Below are positions 1 to 9,462 of a stretch of DNA of 64,000 nucleotides, piece after piece. Made by a program: the position numbers and the translations under genes. Origin of the DNA: Lachnospiraceae bacterium AD3010 (GTDB lineage Bacteria; Bacillota; Clostridia; Lachnospirales; Lachnospiraceae). The notes under the pieces are model-generated. The model had not been told where the DNA came from, did no database searches, and worked only from the letters and a program-made list of their open reading frames with translations. Numbering within the stretch: the stretch's first letter is position 1; each line of letters starts with the position of its first letter. Location of the stretch: the NCBI GenBank assembly GCA_000622025.1, contig JHWU01000009.1, positions 62,001-126,000 on the forward strand, given 5' to 3'.

Positions 1-635
1 AGACCATAGGCGCCCTTACTTACATAAGCAAGAATCTGCCCCATCTCCAGTCCCACGTAAAAGCAGCCTTCAATCTTACCTGTGTAGGGGATGACAGGAC
101 CTATTCACTTGTTCATTCACGCTATGGTAATACACTGGCGGACAGGGTTCTGGAAAATGTACTCAAATTCCATTATCCGGAGTACAAGGATTATGACTAC
201 ACAAAGAGGGGCTCGGATGAAAGACAGTATCAGGCACCGGGAGTGGATGTGCCCATGGTGGCCTTCTGCAGGTCAAAGTACCATGTGTTCCCCGAATACC
301 ATACCTCCGCCGACAATCTGGACTTTATCTCCACCAGCGGTCTGCAGGGATCCTTTGATGTGATGAAAAAAGTCATAGATGCCCTGGAGTACAACAGGAA
401 CTTTAAGGTGACGACTCTCGGAGAACCCCAGCTCGGACGCCGCGGGCTGGTTCCCACTATGTCAGATAAGACTACATACCAGCAGACACTGGCCCTTAAG
501 GACCTTATCGCATACGCCGACGGCACAAATGATCTAATAGACATCTCAAACCGGATCAATGTGCCCATCGACCGTCTGATACCGCTGATCGACAAGCTTG
601 TGGAATGCAGGCTCTTCAGGGAAGCCGCCGTATAA
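1..635 (+). CDS. DUF4910 aminopeptidase-like protein, 3' part
   Basis: The reading frame is open from base 3, so the gene starts upstream of the window; about 210 C-terminal codons are present, ending in TAA at 633-635. The product matches what I know of DUF4910/DUF2172 proteins: an M28-peptidase-like fold (visible pieces VGDDRTYSLVHSRYG and VPMVAFCRSKY) followed by a C-terminal winged-helix-like segment (NDLIDISNRINV). Such genes often lie in surface-polysaccharide regions, but the left neighbours are not visible. It converges on the debranching-enzyme gene with only 5 nt between stop codons and no clear terminator. Substrate and activity are unknown; the family call is by sequence resemblance only. 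Confidence 0.75.
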   Translation, partial: TIGALTYISKNLPHLQSHVKAAFNLTCVGDDRTYSLVHSRYGNTLADRVLENVLKFHYPEYKDYDYTKRGSDERQYQAPGVDVPMVAFCRSKYHVFPEYHTSADNLDFISTSGLQGSFDVMKKVIDALEYNRNFKVTTLGEPQLGRRGLVPTMSDKTTYQQTLALKDLIAYADGTNDLIDISNRINVPIDRLIPLIDKLVECRLFREAAV

Positions 636-640
636 AGGGG

Positions 641-2779
641 TTACTTAAGCGGTACCGCAACAAAGACCATTATGGAGCGTCTTCTGATTGTGAGCACGGA
701 AGGCGCTTCCTTTTTGCCCTTTATAAAGGAATCCTCCTCAAAGGTATCTATGGCAACGGTCCACTTGAGACCGCTCTGAACAGAAAGCTCGGGAAGCCTT
801 ATCTCCACATCCTCCCAATAGGTATTAAGGGCAATATAGACAATATCATCTCCCCTGCCGTTCGGTCTTCTGCCGGCAAACATCACTCCCACGTAGTGGG
901 AATCGTCATTAAAATCGGCGTTCCAGGGGTTCACACCATGGATCGACGCAGAAGGGAACATAAGAGAACAGGGCTCACACTCCTTCCTTATGGCGATATG
1001 CTTCTTTCTGAAGGCTATCATTTCCCGAACGTAATCATGGAATTTGACATTGAGCTCCAGCTTTTCCCAGTCAAGCCATGAGATATAGTTATCCTGGCAG
1101 TATGCGTTGTTGTTGCCGCCCTGTGAATTTCCGAATTCATCACCCATATAGAACATTGGAGTTCCTCTGGATAACAGCAGTGCAGCCATGGCATTTCTCA
1201 TCATCCTGCGGCGGAGACACCTGATCTCGGGATCCGAGGTCTCTCCCTCCACTCCGCAGTTCCAGGAGTAATTCTCATTACTCCCATCGGTATTACCCCA
1301 GTTATTTTCCTCATTATGCTTTACGTTGTATACGTAGAGGTCATGAAGGGTAAAGCCGTCGTGGCACACGATGAAATTCACGCTGGCGTTGTAGGTTCTG
1401 TTGTCGTCATTATAGAGATCCGGCGATCCTGTGATCCGGTTTGCGGCAGCCCAGGCCTTGCCGTTGTCTCCCTTAAGGAAGGAACGCATATCATCCCTGT
1501 AGCGTCCGTTCCATTCTGCCCAGCGGTTCCAGGAAGGGAAGGATCCGACCTGATAGAGACCTCCTGCATCCCAGGCCTCTGCGATAAGCTTTACCTTTCC
1601 AAGGATCGCGTCAAAGGCAAGGCTCTGCAGAAGCGGCGGCTCAGACATCGGTGAACCGTCCTCATTGCGCCCGAGAATGGTTGCCAGATCGAAACGGAAG
1701 CCGTCCACACGGTAAGCCGTTACCCAGTAACGGAGACAGTCCCTTATCATCTTCTGGACTATGGGATGGTTGCAGTTTAAGGTGTTTCCGCAGCCTGAGA
1801 AATTATAATAATATCCGTCAGGCGTCATCATATAGTAAATATTATTGTCAAGACCCTTGAAGCTAATATAAGGACCGTTCTCATTTCCCTCGGCAGTATG
1901 ATTAAAGACTACATCCAAAAATACCTCGATCCCGTTGTCATGAAAGGCCTTGATAAGAGCCTTCAGCTGGCTTCCCTCACGGTTATGCTCTCTGGCTGAG
2001 GCGTAGCTCGTATTCGGTGCAAAGAAACTCACCGTATTATAGCCCCAGTAGTCCATAAGCTCCCTGCCGTAGAAATCCCTTCTTCCCAGTATCTCGTCAA
2101 ATTCGAATATGGGCATAAGCTCCACAGCGGTGATCCCCAGATCCTTGAGATAGGGTATCTTCTCCTGTACGCCTTCAAAGGTACCGTTACGTCCTTCGGT
2201 CACTCCGGATGATTCGTCCTTCGTAAAGCCTCTCACATGCATCTCATAGATGATGAGATCCTCCATCGGAGTCAGAGGCATCTCTGATTTGCCCCAGTCA
2301 AAGTTATTCTTTACCACCCTTGCATGGTAATCACCTCTCTCTGACCTGCCCCACTCATGCTGCCCGGTGACTGCCTTTGCGTAGGGATCCAGAAGCACCT
2401 TGTTCTTGTCAAAGATTATCCCCTTTTTCGGATCATTGGGGCCGTCAACGCGGTAGGCATATTCAAAATCCTCTATATTCAGGTCAAAAACGATCATTGA
2501 AAAAACATTTCCTATCCTGTAATTACTGGGAAAGGGAATGACGGCAAAAGGATCTTCCTCGTTTTTTCTGTAGAGGAGAAGCTCTATGTCTGTAGCCTGA
2601 TTGGAAGAAATGGTAAAATTTACCCCGCAGGGGATCGCAGTGGCTCCCATAAGATCATAAAAGCCCGGTCTTATATCAAACCCGCTGACCTTATCCAGCG
2701 GATACATATGGTAACGCCCGTACTTAGGTACCTCCGGGTCCACATCATAACGCGTATCATCTGTCTTTTTTTTCGCCAT
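641..2779 (-). CDS. glgX: Glycogen debranching enzyme (GlgX/isoamylase type)
   Basis: A 712-residue GH13 protein that hydrolyses alpha-1,6 branches of glycogen or maltodextrin in the cytoplasm (no signal peptide). An N-terminal CBM48-like beta-domain (about residues 30-130) precedes the (beta/alpha)8 barrel. Visible conserved regions are DVVFNHTAEG near 289, GFRFDLA with the nucleophile Asp364, the acid Glu401 in IAEAWD, and the transition-state Asp474 in CHDG. Length suits the GlgX/isoamylase group. It is the last gene of a minus-strand run, 12 nt after the NlpC/P60 gene, with a GGAGGGGAG ribosome-binding site. The partner glycogen phosphorylase is encoded separately at 30480-32969. The limit-dextrin versus isoamylase preference cannot be decided here. 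Confidence 0.93.
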   Translation of the reverse strand: MAKKKTDDTRYDVDPEVPKYGRYHMYPLDKVSGFDIRPGFYDLMGATAIPCGVNFTISSNQATDIELLLYRKNEEDPFAVIPFPSNYRIGNVFSMIVFDLNIEDFEYAYRVDGPNDPKKGIIFDKNKVLLDPYAKAVTGQHEWGRSERGDYHARVVKNNFDWGKSEMPLTPMEDLIIYEMHVRGFTKDESSGVTEGRNGTFEGVQEKIPYLKDLGITAVELMPIFEFDEILGRRDFYGRELMDYWGYNTVSFFAPNTSYASAREHNREGSQLKALIKAFHDNGIEVFLDVVFNHTAEGNENGPYISFKGLDNNIYYMMTPDGYYYNFSGCGNTLNCNHPIVQKMIRDCLRYWVTAYRVDGFRFDLATILGRNEDGSPMSEPPLLQSLAFDAILGKVKLIAEAWDAGGLYQVGSFPSWNRWAEWNGRYRDDMRSFLKGDNGKAWAAANRITGSPDLYNDDNRTYNASVNFIVCHDGFTLHDLYVYNVKHNEENNWGNTDGSNENYSWNCGVEGETSDPEIRCLRRRMMRNAMAALLLSRGTPMFYMGDEFGNSQGGNNNAYCQDNYISWLDWEKLELNVKFHDYVREMIAFRKKHIAIRKECEPCSLMFPSASIHGVNPWNADFNDDSHYVGVMFAGRRPNGRGDDIVYIALNTYWEDVEIRLPELSVQSGLKWTVAIDTFEEDSFIKGKKEAPSVLTIRRRSIMVFVAVPLK

Positions 2780-2791
2780 GGACTCCCCTCC

Positions 2792-4102
2792 TTAAACGAT
2801 TCTCCTGATAGTGACTATATCCCTGTATGTTGCGGGAGTGAGCTTTATTCCCGTTTCCGGAGTAGAGGCGTGGCAGATGGTATTATTACCGATGTAGATG
2901 CCCACGTGTCCGGAATAACAGAAAATGTCCCCGGGCTGTGCATCCGAATAGGATACACTTCTTCCTGCCGATTGCTGCTCCCAGCTGGTCCTCGGAATGG
3001 AATAGCCGAAATGGGCGTACACAGACTGGGTAAAGCCCGAGCAGTCAGTTCCGTCTGTAAGACTGGTCCCACCTGCAACATAAGGATTGCCGAGGAATCT
3101 CTGGGCATAAGCAGCTATTTCACTGCCGGTGCCGGAGCCACCTTCCGAGGATGTTTCTTCTTCCTTCTCGTCTTCCTCATACTCCTCGTATTCTCCCTCG
3201 TCTTCGGGAGCATACTCCTGTTCCTCGTCTTCTCCTTCCTCTTCCTTACTCTCTTCCTTCTGCTCTTTCTTCTTCCGCGCTTCTGCTTCGGCCTTCTTCT
3301 TCGCCTCGGCTTCTGCCTTCTTCTTTGCTTCCTCAGCCTTCTTCTTCTCTGCCGCGGCCTTTTCCTCCGCTTCTACGATCCGTTTTATCTCTGCATTCTG
3401 TGCGGCGATCTTGTTTTTGTACTGGCTCGCCCTTGCTCTGGCACTTGCAAGCTGTTCATCGAAATTGTCAACCTTTGCCTGCTGCTCTTCAATCGTCTTT
3501 TCGAGGACTGCAGATTCCTCTTCATAGGTCGCCTTTATCTCATTTAATTCATCAAGCTCATTCTGCAGCTTTTCCTCACTTTCCTTGACCCTCTTTCTGG
3601 CTTCCTGATATTCATTCAGCAGATTTCTGTCATACTCGTAAATCTCCTCCGCATAAGCCGAACGGTTCAGGATATCGGCAAAATCCGTTGCTCCGGAAAA
3701 GAACTCGGCATAGGGATTTCCGGTCGATCCGCCGTGCTCATATATATACTTTATACGGCGTTTCATAGCTTTATACTGGGATTTTTCCTTTTTTTTCGCT
3801 GCCTTATACTGTTCCTCGGCCTCCTCCACGGCTTTATTCTTGTCCTTTATCTCGTCCTCGATTATCTCTACGGAAGCAATGATCTGCGCAAGCTGCTCCT
3901 TATTCTCCTCCAGTTCTTCCTCAGTAAGAGATTTCTCCCCTTCGATATCGGAGGCTTCCTCCTCCGCAGCCTCCAGCTGACGCTGGGATTCCGCCTGCTC
4001 CTTCTTCACGTCAGTAACGGTGCGTGCGCCGAAGGCACTCACCGTAAGAGAAGCGGATAATGCAATTGTGAGAAAAACGCTTACAATGCGGATTGATTTC
4101 AT
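2792..4102 (-). CDS. Secreted coiled-coil NlpC/P60 peptidoglycan hydrolase
   Basis: 436 residues. A signal peptide (about 1-25, ending near SAFGA) is followed by a long coiled coil (about 30-260) rich in Glu, Lys and Ala, then a very acidic, Ser/Gly-containing linker (about 260-325). The C-terminal NlpC/P60 domain (about 328-436) carries Cys354 in TDCSGF, His399 in SGHVGIYIG and His411 in CHAS, the expected catalytic triad. The architecture is that of CwlO/PcsB-type D,L-endopeptidases that cut stem peptides during cell-wall growth; in that family the coiled coil usually mediates control by FtsEX. Its ATG overlaps the asnS stop by 4 nt, suggesting translational coupling to a housekeeping gene. 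Confidence 0.9.
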   Translation of the reverse strand: MKSIRIVSVFLTIALSASLTVSAFGARTVTDVKKEQAESQRQLEAAEEEASDIEGEKSLTEEELEENKEQLAQIIASVEIIEDEIKDKNKAVEEAEEQYKAAKKKEKSQYKAMKRRIKYIYEHGGSTGNPYAEFFSGATDFADILNRSAYAEEIYEYDRNLLNEYQEARKRVKESEEKLQNELDELNEIKATYEEESAVLEKTIEEQQAKVDNFDEQLASARARASQYKNKIAAQNAEIKRIVEAEEKAAAEKKKAEEAKKKAEAEAKKKAEAEARKKKEQKEESKEEEGEDEEQEYAPEDEGEYEEYEEDEKEEETSSEGGSGTGSEIAAYAQRFLGNPYVAGGTSLTDGTDCSGFTQSVYAHFGYSIPRTSWEQQSAGRSVSYSDAQPGDIFCYSGHVGIYIGNNTICHASTPETGIKLTPATYRDIVTIRRIV

Positions 4103-5499
4103 AACTCACAGGTACCCACGGTTCTCGGGAAGGGCAGGACATCACGGATATTCTCCATTCCGGTAATATACATTACCGCCCTCTCGAAGCCAAGTCCGAA
4201 GCCGGCATGTCTCGTGGATCCGTACTTCCTGAGATCCATGTAAAAGCCGTACTGCTCCTCAGTCATACCCAGCTCCTCGATACGTGCCTTCAGCTTCTCA
4301 TAATCGTCCTCTCTCTGGGATCCCCCGATTATCTCTCCGATACCGGGAACAAGACAATCCATTGCGGCCACCGTCTTTCCGTCCGGATTCAGCTTCATAT
4401 AAAATGCCTTGATCTCCTTTGGATAGTCGGTCACGAAGATCGGCTTCTTAAACAGTGTTTCGGTTAAATATCTCTCATGCTCGGTCTGAAGATCAGCACC
4501 CCAGGAAACCTTGTACTCAAAGCTGTCATTATGCTCCATCAGCATATTTACCGCATCTGTATAGGTGACCCGTCCGAAGTCGGAGCTTACTACATTTTTC
4601 AGTCTTTCCAGAAGCTCATGCTTCTTATCGATAAACTGATTAAAGAAGGCCATTTCCTCGGGAGCATTTTCAAGTACATATGAAATTATGTACTTTATCA
4701 TATCCTCTGCCAGTGCCATGTCATCCTCAAGATCTGCAAAGGCGATCTCCGGCTCTATCATCCAGAATTCCGCAGCGTGGCGGGTGGTATTGGAGTTCTC
4801 TGCCCTGAATGTAGGCCCGAAGGTATAGATATTCCTGAAGGCCTGGGCAAAGGTTTCACCGTTTAGCTGTCCGGAAACAGTGAGATTCGTAGGCTTTCCG
4901 AAAAAGTCCTTTGAATAATCCACCTGCCCGTCTTCTGTACGTCCCACATTGTTTAGATCAAGGGTCGTCACCTGGAACATTTCCCCGGCTCCCTCAGCAT
5001 CGGATCCGGTAATTATGGGTGTATGCACATAAACAAAATCCCTCTCCTGGAAGAATTTATGGATGGCATAGGCAATAAGCGAACGCACCCTGAAAACTGC
5101 CTGGAAAGTATTCGTTCTCGGACGGAGATGGGTAATGGTCCTGAGAAACTCCATTGAATGACGTTTTGGCTGCAGTGGATAGTCAGGAGTGGAGGATCCC
5201 TCCACTGTCACCTCCGCTGCCTGCAGCTCAAAGGGCTGCTTTGCTTCCGGGGTGGGAACAAGCTTTCCCTTTGCGATCACTGCGGTTCCGACGTTCAGCT
5301 TGCAGATATCGGCGAAATTATCAAGGCTGTCATGATAAACGATCTGCAGGGTATTAAAGAAAGTTCCGTCACTCACCACCAGAAATCCAAAGGACTTTGA
5401 ATCTCTGTTTGTACGTATCCATCCTCCCACCGTAACTTCCTTGTCGATATATTTCTCCGTATCGCGGAAAAGCGACCGTATCTCAGTTAAGTGTTCCAT
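4099..5499 (-). CDS. asnS: Asparagine--tRNA ligase
   Basis: A 466-residue class IIb synthetase that charges tRNA-Asn. An N-terminal OB-fold anticodon-binding domain (about 18-100, starting [14 protein letters not shown]) precedes the class II core; motif 2 lies around [15 protein letters not shown] and motif 3 is [14 protein letters not shown] near the C-terminus, followed by the DVLPFPR segment. Full length for the family. The upstream gap to the lipoprotein gene is 52 nt, too short for a T-box leader, so it is probably transcribed with the upstream genes. It overlaps the next gene by 4 nt. Confidence 0.97.
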   Translation of the reverse strand: MEHLTEIRSLFRDTEKYIDKEVTVGGWIRTNRDSKSFGFLVVSDGTFFNTLQIVYHDSLDNFADICKLNVGTAVIAKGKLVPTPEAKQPFELQAAEVTVEGSSTPDYPLQPKRHSMEFLRTITHLRPRTNTFQAVFRVRSLIAYAIHKFFQERDFVYVHTPIITGSDAEGAGEMFQVTTLDLNNVGRTEDGQVDYSKDFFGKPTNLTVSGQLNGETFAQAFRNIYTFGPTFRAENSNTTRHAAEFWMIEPEIAFADLEDDMALAEDMIKYIISYVLENAPEEMAFFNQFIDKKHELLERLKNVVSSDFGRVTYTDAVNMLMEHNDSFEYKVSWGADLQTEHERYLTETLFKKPIFVTDYPKEIKAFYMKLNPDGKTVAAMDCLVPGIGEIIGGSQREDDYEKLKARIEELGMTEEQYGFYMDLRKYGSTRHAGFGLGFERAVMYITGMENIRDVLPFPRTVGTCEL

Positions 5500-5551
5500 A
5501 TTGTCTCCTTTTACTCTTTCCTCACCCGGCAGTTCCCGGGCACCGGACTCT

Positions 5552-6700
5552 TTACCAGTTTATCATTTCAGGGTTTTGGATATCGGCATATCCCAGAAGC
5601 ATCTCTTCCACCTTACGGGTAAGGGTCGCATCCTTAAAGGTCTGCTCTGCTCCCTGTTTCTTTACAGCCTCTTCAAATTCCGCTCCGGAGCTGTAGCCGT
5701 ATGAGGCTGCATCATTCTCATACTGTGCCTTCAGATCCTCATCTGTGACCTTGATGTTCTCGGCATTTGCAAGAGCCTGAACAACAATCTGCTGCGAGGC
5801 GATCGAACGCGCATAGGCATCCAGGGTCTCGTCGAAATCCTCTTCCGTCATACCCTGCTGCTTGAGGTATGTATCCAGATCTATCCCGTACATCTCAAGA
5901 CTCGCCTCAAAGTTTTCCTTCTGCTCTTTCTTTATTTCATCAAGAAGCCAGGACGGAAGCCTGTCCCCGGATGCTATGTCCGATTTGTCCTGAACAGCGG
6001 TGAGAAGCTCTCCGAAGGCCTGTGCCTTTGCCGCTTCGTTCTTTGATTCCTGCAGGGATTTTCTCAGCTTTTCCCTGTATTCCTTTGCCGAAGACAGATC
6101 GGGATCAAGTTCGTGTGCAAGAGCATCCGTTAATTCCGGTATAATATTGGCACTTATGGAGTTTACCGTAACGGTAAAGACCACATCCTGTCCCGCCACA
6201 TCTTTATCATGGTATTCCTCCGGGAAGGTCAGATTGAGATCCCGGGTTTCCCCTATCTCTGCACCTATAAGGCCATCCTCAAAGCCATCTATAAAGGAAT
6301 GACTTCCAAGCTCCAGATCGCGACCTTTCGCTGTACCTCCTGCGAAAGGAACCCCGTCCTTCTTTCCCTCATAGTCGATATTGACCGTATCTCCTTCTCT
6401 GGCAGCCCTGTCCGTTACCGGCTCCTGAGTCTTCTTTAAGGACAGAGCACTGTCCTCTGCGGCCTGAACGTCATCATCTGTAACAACGGTATCCTGAAGG
6501 GTAACCTTCAGGCCTTTGTAATCCCCCAGGGTGATCAGATCCGAAAGATCAGCTGTTTCCAGACTCTTTCCCGTATCAGCACTCTCACTGCTTCCCGGGG
6601 TTACGGTTTCGGGAGCCTCTTCCCCTGTTTTTTTAGAACACCCGGCAAAAAGCGACAGGCAAAAAAGCAACACTGCCGCAGTTATGATATGTTTTTTCAT
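5552..6700 (-). CDS. Lipoprotein trigger-factor-like peptidyl-prolyl isomerase
   Basis: 382 residues from the ATG at 6700. This start is chosen because GAGGGGAG lies just upstream, inside the extra codons of a longer GTG-initiated frame. A lipobox (LFAGCS) predicts an acylated Cys and export to the outer membrane face. An FKBP-type PPIase domain (about residues 95-180; [35 protein letters not shown]) is followed by a helical trigger-factor C-terminal chaperone domain. The ribosome-binding N-terminal domain of cytosolic trigger factor is absent, as expected for a protein acting outside the cell, probably in folding of secreted proteins. This arrangement is known in Clostridia; clients are unknown. 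Confidence 0.85.
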   Translation of the reverse strand: MKKHIITAAVLLFCLSLFAGCSKKTGEEAPETVTPGSSESADTGKSLETADLSDLITLGDYKGLKVTLQDTVVTDDDVQAAEDSALSLKKTQEPVTDRAAREGDTVNIDYEGKKDGVPFAGGTAKGRDLELGSHSFIDGFEDGLIGAEIGETRDLNLTFPEEYHDKDVAGQDVVFTVTVNSISANIIPELTDALAHELDPDLSSAKEYREKLRKSLQESKNEAAKAQAFGELLTAVQDKSDIASGDRLPSWLLDEIKKEQKENFEASLEMYGIDLDTYLKQQGMTEEDFDETLDAYARSIASQQIVVQALANAENIKVTDEDLKAQYENDAASYGYSSGAEFEEAVKKQGAEQTFKDATLTRKVEEMLLGYADIQNPEMINW

Positions 6701-6714
6701 TTTCTTCTCCCCTC

Positions 6715-7191
6715 TCACTTCAGTGGCTTCGCACCGGCCTTTGCCTGCAGATTGTCACGCCACTCGGCAAATTTTGACTTCTTCTTTGCGGGAGCAGGCG
6801 GAATAGAGCCCCTTATGCCCTTCATGTCGGTGATGTACAAGCCACTCACCGTAGCCTTTACTTCTTTCTTTACGGGGGCGATATCAAATACCGATACGTC
6901 CGCAATAAAACTTAAGATCTGCGGTCCCACCTTTGCCTTTATCACCGGTACTCTGGTGGCCCTCAGATACCAGGGGGTCTGCTGAAGCACTATGTCCGGC
7001 AGCCCCGCATCCTTGATCTTCATCTTCTTTTTGTCGATTATCAGCATGGAAACCGTCTGCTTAACGGCGTCCATAGCCTCCTGCTGCTCCGCCTGCTTCT
7101 TTTCCGCTCTCTTCCCGACGAAAACAAGGACCGCAAGGATTATTGCGAGAACCGCAAGGACAACGAGCAGTACTATGGTTACTGTGTTCAT
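6715..7191 (-). CDS. Membrane-anchored protein of unknown function
   Basis: 158 residues, not assigned to a family. One N-terminal transmembrane helix (about 4-26, Val/Leu/Ile/Ala only) is followed by a short charged stretch (KRAEKKQAEQQE) and a soluble domain of about 100 residues with alternating hydrophobic strands. The C-terminus is basic (PAKKKSKFAEWRD). The Lys/Arg-rich segment just after the helix suggests the domain faces the cytoplasm. It has a good ribosome-binding site (AGGAGGAAGG) and ends 14 nt before the trigger-factor-like lipoprotein start, so the two are probably cotranscribed. Confidence 0.7.
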   Translation of the reverse strand: MNTVTIVLLVVLAVLAIILAVLVFVGKRAEKKQAEQQEAMDAVKQTVSMLIIDKKKMKIKDAGLPDIVLQQTPWYLRATRVPVIKAKVGPQILSFIADVSVFDIAPVKKEVKATVSGLYITDMKGIRGSIPPAPAKKKSKFAEWRDNLQAKAGAKPLK

Positions 7192-7253
7192 TTGTAGATC
7201 CTTCCTCCTAAAATATATATACCTCCGGAGCCCTTATACTGAAAACCGGCATT

Positions 7254-7288
7254 TCTGATCGATAGTGAAAAGCATATGCACGATCAGA
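7254..7288. repeat. Inverted repeat in the 128-nt gap upstream of the membrane-anchored protein
   Basis: TCTGATCG (7254-7261) and CGATCAGA (7281-7288) are perfect 8-nt inverted arms around a 19-nt loop. The site lies between the DUF1934 stop and the next minus-strand gene. There is no T-run after it, so it is not a convincing terminator; it could be a processing hairpin or a regulator site. Confidence 0.35.
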
Positions 7289-7319
7289 CAAGCGAATGTA
7301 CCAAAGAATATCCGAGGTA

Positions 7320-7739
7320 CTAGGGCCGGGGAGTGATATCAAGTGACAGCTGACAGTCGGCAACATACTCATAATTGAATTCCAATCCGTAATCAACCTC
7401 CGCATGTATCCTGTCATCACTCTTTTCCACAGAGATCCTGTCGGTATTGACCCCGACCATAAGTGCACCAAAGGGTGTCGTATAGTTTGTCAGGGTTTTC
7501 TCCTTCTCCATAAAGGTCATATGGAGCTGGGTCCCTCCTCTTCTCGTCAGCTCCATGGCCTTCTCGTCAAAGGAAAGAACATTCTTTGTGGGAGTGCCGT
7601 CATCTTCATACTGTTCAAAGCGCAGAAAATGCCTGCCGTTCTTCTCGTTATACTTTCCGTTCACGAGTATCTCAACGGCATCATCACTGGTATCGTCTAT
7701 CTGAAGTCCTTTTATGGCAACTATCACGTCTTTTTTCAT
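7320..7739 (-). CDS. DUF1934 (YwiB-like) beta-barrel protein
   Basis: 139 residues. The pattern of a calycin-like small beta-barrel, with MKKDVIVAIKGLQ at the start, YEDDGTPTKNVLSF in the middle and DYGLEFNYEYVADCQLSLDIT at the end, matches DUF1934/YwiB, a Firmicutes family of unknown biochemical role often next to arginyl-tRNA synthetase or regulators. Here its ATG overlaps the stop of the GntR regulator (7736-7739), indicating translational coupling. No signal peptide or membrane segment. Confidence 0.85.
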   Translation of the reverse strand: MKKDVIVAIKGLQIDDTSDDAVEILVNGKYNEKNGRHFLRFEQYEDDGTPTKNVLSFDEKAMELTRRGGTQLHMTFMEKEKTLTNYTTPFGALMVGVNTDRISVEKSDDRIHAEVDYGLEFNYEYVADCQLSLDITPRP

Positions 7740-8446
7740 TCAAATCGTCTCTTTTTGGTCTTTGTCTGGTTTTCTTTTTCCAGCTGGTAGTATATTCCCA
7801 GCTCCTGGTCGTCTATATGGAGCTTTATTATCTCCACTGCCTTATTATTGTCTCCCTCTTCGAAGGCACGGCAGATGAGCTCGTGCTCCTCCACCAGATG
7901 CCGGTGATCGGCGGTATCCTTGAGATACTCGAACTGATAGCGGAAAAGCTGCTCCCTTAAGAGCTGCAGCATCTCCATTATCCTTTTATTCCCGGCGGCC
8001 CTGGCTATGGCCTCATGAAAAATAAAATCAATATCCGCCATGGTAACGGTATCACCGCTCTTTACGGCTTCCCTGAACTTCATATTGAACTGCCGGAGCT
8101 CCTCTATCTGTGCCCTTGATATCCGTCCGCAAGCAGCATTTACCGTAAAAGCCTCCAGCGTCCGTCTGGCCTCCAGCATATCCTCCAGCTGTTTATTGTC
8201 TATGCTTGCCACATGAGCACCGCGCCTGGGCAGCAATACTGCGAGTCCTTCCTGCTCCAGCATCCTTATGGCCTCTCTGACAGGTGTCCTGGAAACTCCC
8301 AGCTTTTCAGCCAGCGCTACCTCCATAAGCCTTTCACCCGGCTTCAGTTCGCCATGAAGTATCTGTAGTCTCAGCTGATTGAACACCGTATCTCTTAATG
8401 GCAGAAACGCATCATTGATGGAATCGGTATATGACGGCAGACTCAT
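7736..8446 (-). CDS. GntR-family transcriptional regulator (FCD/FadR subfamily)
   Basis: 236 residues. The N-terminal winged helix (about 14-80) contains the typical GERLMEVALAEKLGVSRTPV recognition region. The C-terminal all-helical FCD ligand-binding domain (about 90-220) has Asp and His residues (DIDFIFHEA, HRHLVEEH) in the positions that bind a metal and a carboxylate ligand in this subfamily. It sits 45 nt after ispE and overlaps the DUF1934 gene. No catabolic gene neighbours it, so its effector, typically a small organic acid, cannot be inferred. The ribosome-binding site is GAAAGGAAA. Confidence 0.9.
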   Translation of the reverse strand: MSLPSYTDSINDAFLPLRDTVFNQLRLQILHGELKPGERLMEVALAEKLGVSRTPVREAIRMLEQEGLAVLLPRRGAHVASIDNKQLEDMLEARRTLEAFTVNAACGRISRAQIEELRQFNMKFREAVKSGDTVTMADIDFIFHEAIARAAGNKRIMEMLQLLREQLFRYQFEYLKDTADHRHLVEEHELICRAFEEGDNNKAVEIIKLHIDDQELGIYYQLEKENQTKTKKRRFE

Positions 8447-8491
8447 TTTTATTTTCCTTTCAATTAAGTAAGATTCTTGCTTCGCTGTTTA

Positions 8492-9367
8492 TTATCGCGT
8501 TTCGGTAAGGATCACTTCATACCCGGAGAAAAGCTCCTTTGCCTCACTGAAGGTATTTTCCAGAAGCTCCCTTTTGCTGTCTATGGCAAAAACTGTCGGA
8601 CCGCTTCCGCTCATCAGGACACCCATAGTCCCCTTTTGCTTTAAGAAATCCTTTATCCTGCTTATTTCCGGAAGCTTCCGCACCGTTACCGCTTCCAGAA
8701 CATTGCCGAGAAGCTTACCCAGCGCTGGTATGTCTTCTGCCTTGATGGCTTTTATTATCCCGTCGGTATCAGGATGCTCCACAATATCCAATGCATCAAA
8801 GGCCTCATAGACCTCCTTTGTGGAAACACCACTGTCCGGTTTTATAAGAAGCACGCTTAATCCCTTAAGCTCCGGAACCACCGGGGTAAGGATCTCTCCA
8901 ATGCCCTCCGAAAGCCGCGTTCCTCCCTCAATGCAGTACGGAACATCAGCGCCAAGACTCAGACCGGTTTCCCTTAGCCCTGCATTATCAAGCCCCAGGC
9001 CGAAAAGCCTGTTCATGGCTCTTAAAACCGCCGCAGCATCACTGCTTCCTCCGGCCAGTCCCGCTGCCACGGGGATCCTTTTTTTTATCTCTATCTCGAT
9101 CCCCTTATCTATGTGATATTTTTCCACAAGGAGTCCGGCTGCGCGAAATGCCAGATTATGACTGTCATCCGGAACCAGATCACTGTCGGTAACGGTTCTT
9201 ATGCCGGAATCCCCTTCAACCATTCTGACCGTTACGGTGTCGTGAAGTGAAAGGGTCTGCATAACCATCTTTAAAAGATGGTATCCGTCACTTCTGCTTC
9301 CGACTACATCAAGACCGAGATTGATCTTTGCATATGCCGGTTCTGTCGTTTCCTTCAGCGTGTTCAT
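8492..9367 (-). CDS. ispE: 4-diphosphocytidyl-2-C-methyl-D-erythritol kinase
   Basis: GHMP-family kinase of the non-mevalonate (MEP) isoprenoid pathway; it phosphorylates the 2-OH of CDP-methylerythritol. The substrate motif AYAKINLGLDV is near the N-terminus, the ATP-binding glycine loop is PVAAGLAGGSSDAA, and the third GHMP motif is LMSGSGPTVFA near the end. The start is set at 9367 (MNTLKE, 291 residues): 27 upstream in-frame codons lie in promoter DNA and do not resemble IspE. No Shine-Dalgarno sequence precedes this ATG, and a candidate -10 box ends 7 nt before it, so the mRNA may be leaderless. Confidence 0.93.
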   Translation of the reverse strand: MNTLKETTEPAYAKINLGLDVVGSRSDGYHLLKMVMQTLSLHDTVTVRMVEGDSGIRTVTDSDLVPDDSHNLAFRAAGLLVEKYHIDKGIEIEIKKRIPVAAGLAGGSSDAAAVLRAMNRLFGLGLDNAGLRETGLSLGADVPYCIEGGTRLSEGIGEILTPVVPELKGLSVLLIKPDSGVSTKEVYEAFDALDIVEHPDTDGIIKAIKAEDIPALGKLLGNVLEAVTVRKLPEISRIKDFLKQKGTMGVLMSGSGPTVFAIDSKRELLENTFSEAKELFSGYEVILTETR

Positions 9368-9374
9368 TGTATAC

Positions 9375-9403
9375 ATTTTGGTACATAATTGTTCAAATGT
9401 CAA
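9375..9403 (-). promoter_or_regulatory. ispE promoter, possibly leaderless
   Basis: On the minus strand TTGACA (9403-9398), a 17-nt spacer, then a weak -10 CAAAAT (9380-9375). Only 7 nt separate the -10 from the chosen ispE ATG at 9367, so transcription should start at or next to the start codon. The -10 match is 4 of 6, which limits confidence. Confidence 0.45.
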
Positions 9404-9425
9404 TACAATGCAGGGATCAAATTCG

Positions 9426-9454
9426 TTGATATTTGAAGGCAAAAGCATTATGAT
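9426..9454 (+). promoter_or_regulatory. Promoter of the DUF212 gene, predicted leaderless
   Basis: TTGATA (9426-9431), 17-nt spacer, TATGAT (9449-9454). The ATG of the plus-strand gene is at 9463, 8 nt after the -10 box, and no Shine-Dalgarno sequence can fit. The natural transcription start would be at or within two bases of the A of ATG. Confidence 0.65.
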
Positions 9455-9462
9455 AGACGTGT

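Noticed and set aside
2708-3547. Long plus-strand open frame (279 codons)
   Set aside because: It is antisense to glgX and the NlpC/P60 gene; its Ser/Leu/Phe-rich repeats mirror the Glu/Lys/Ala coiled coil on the other strand.
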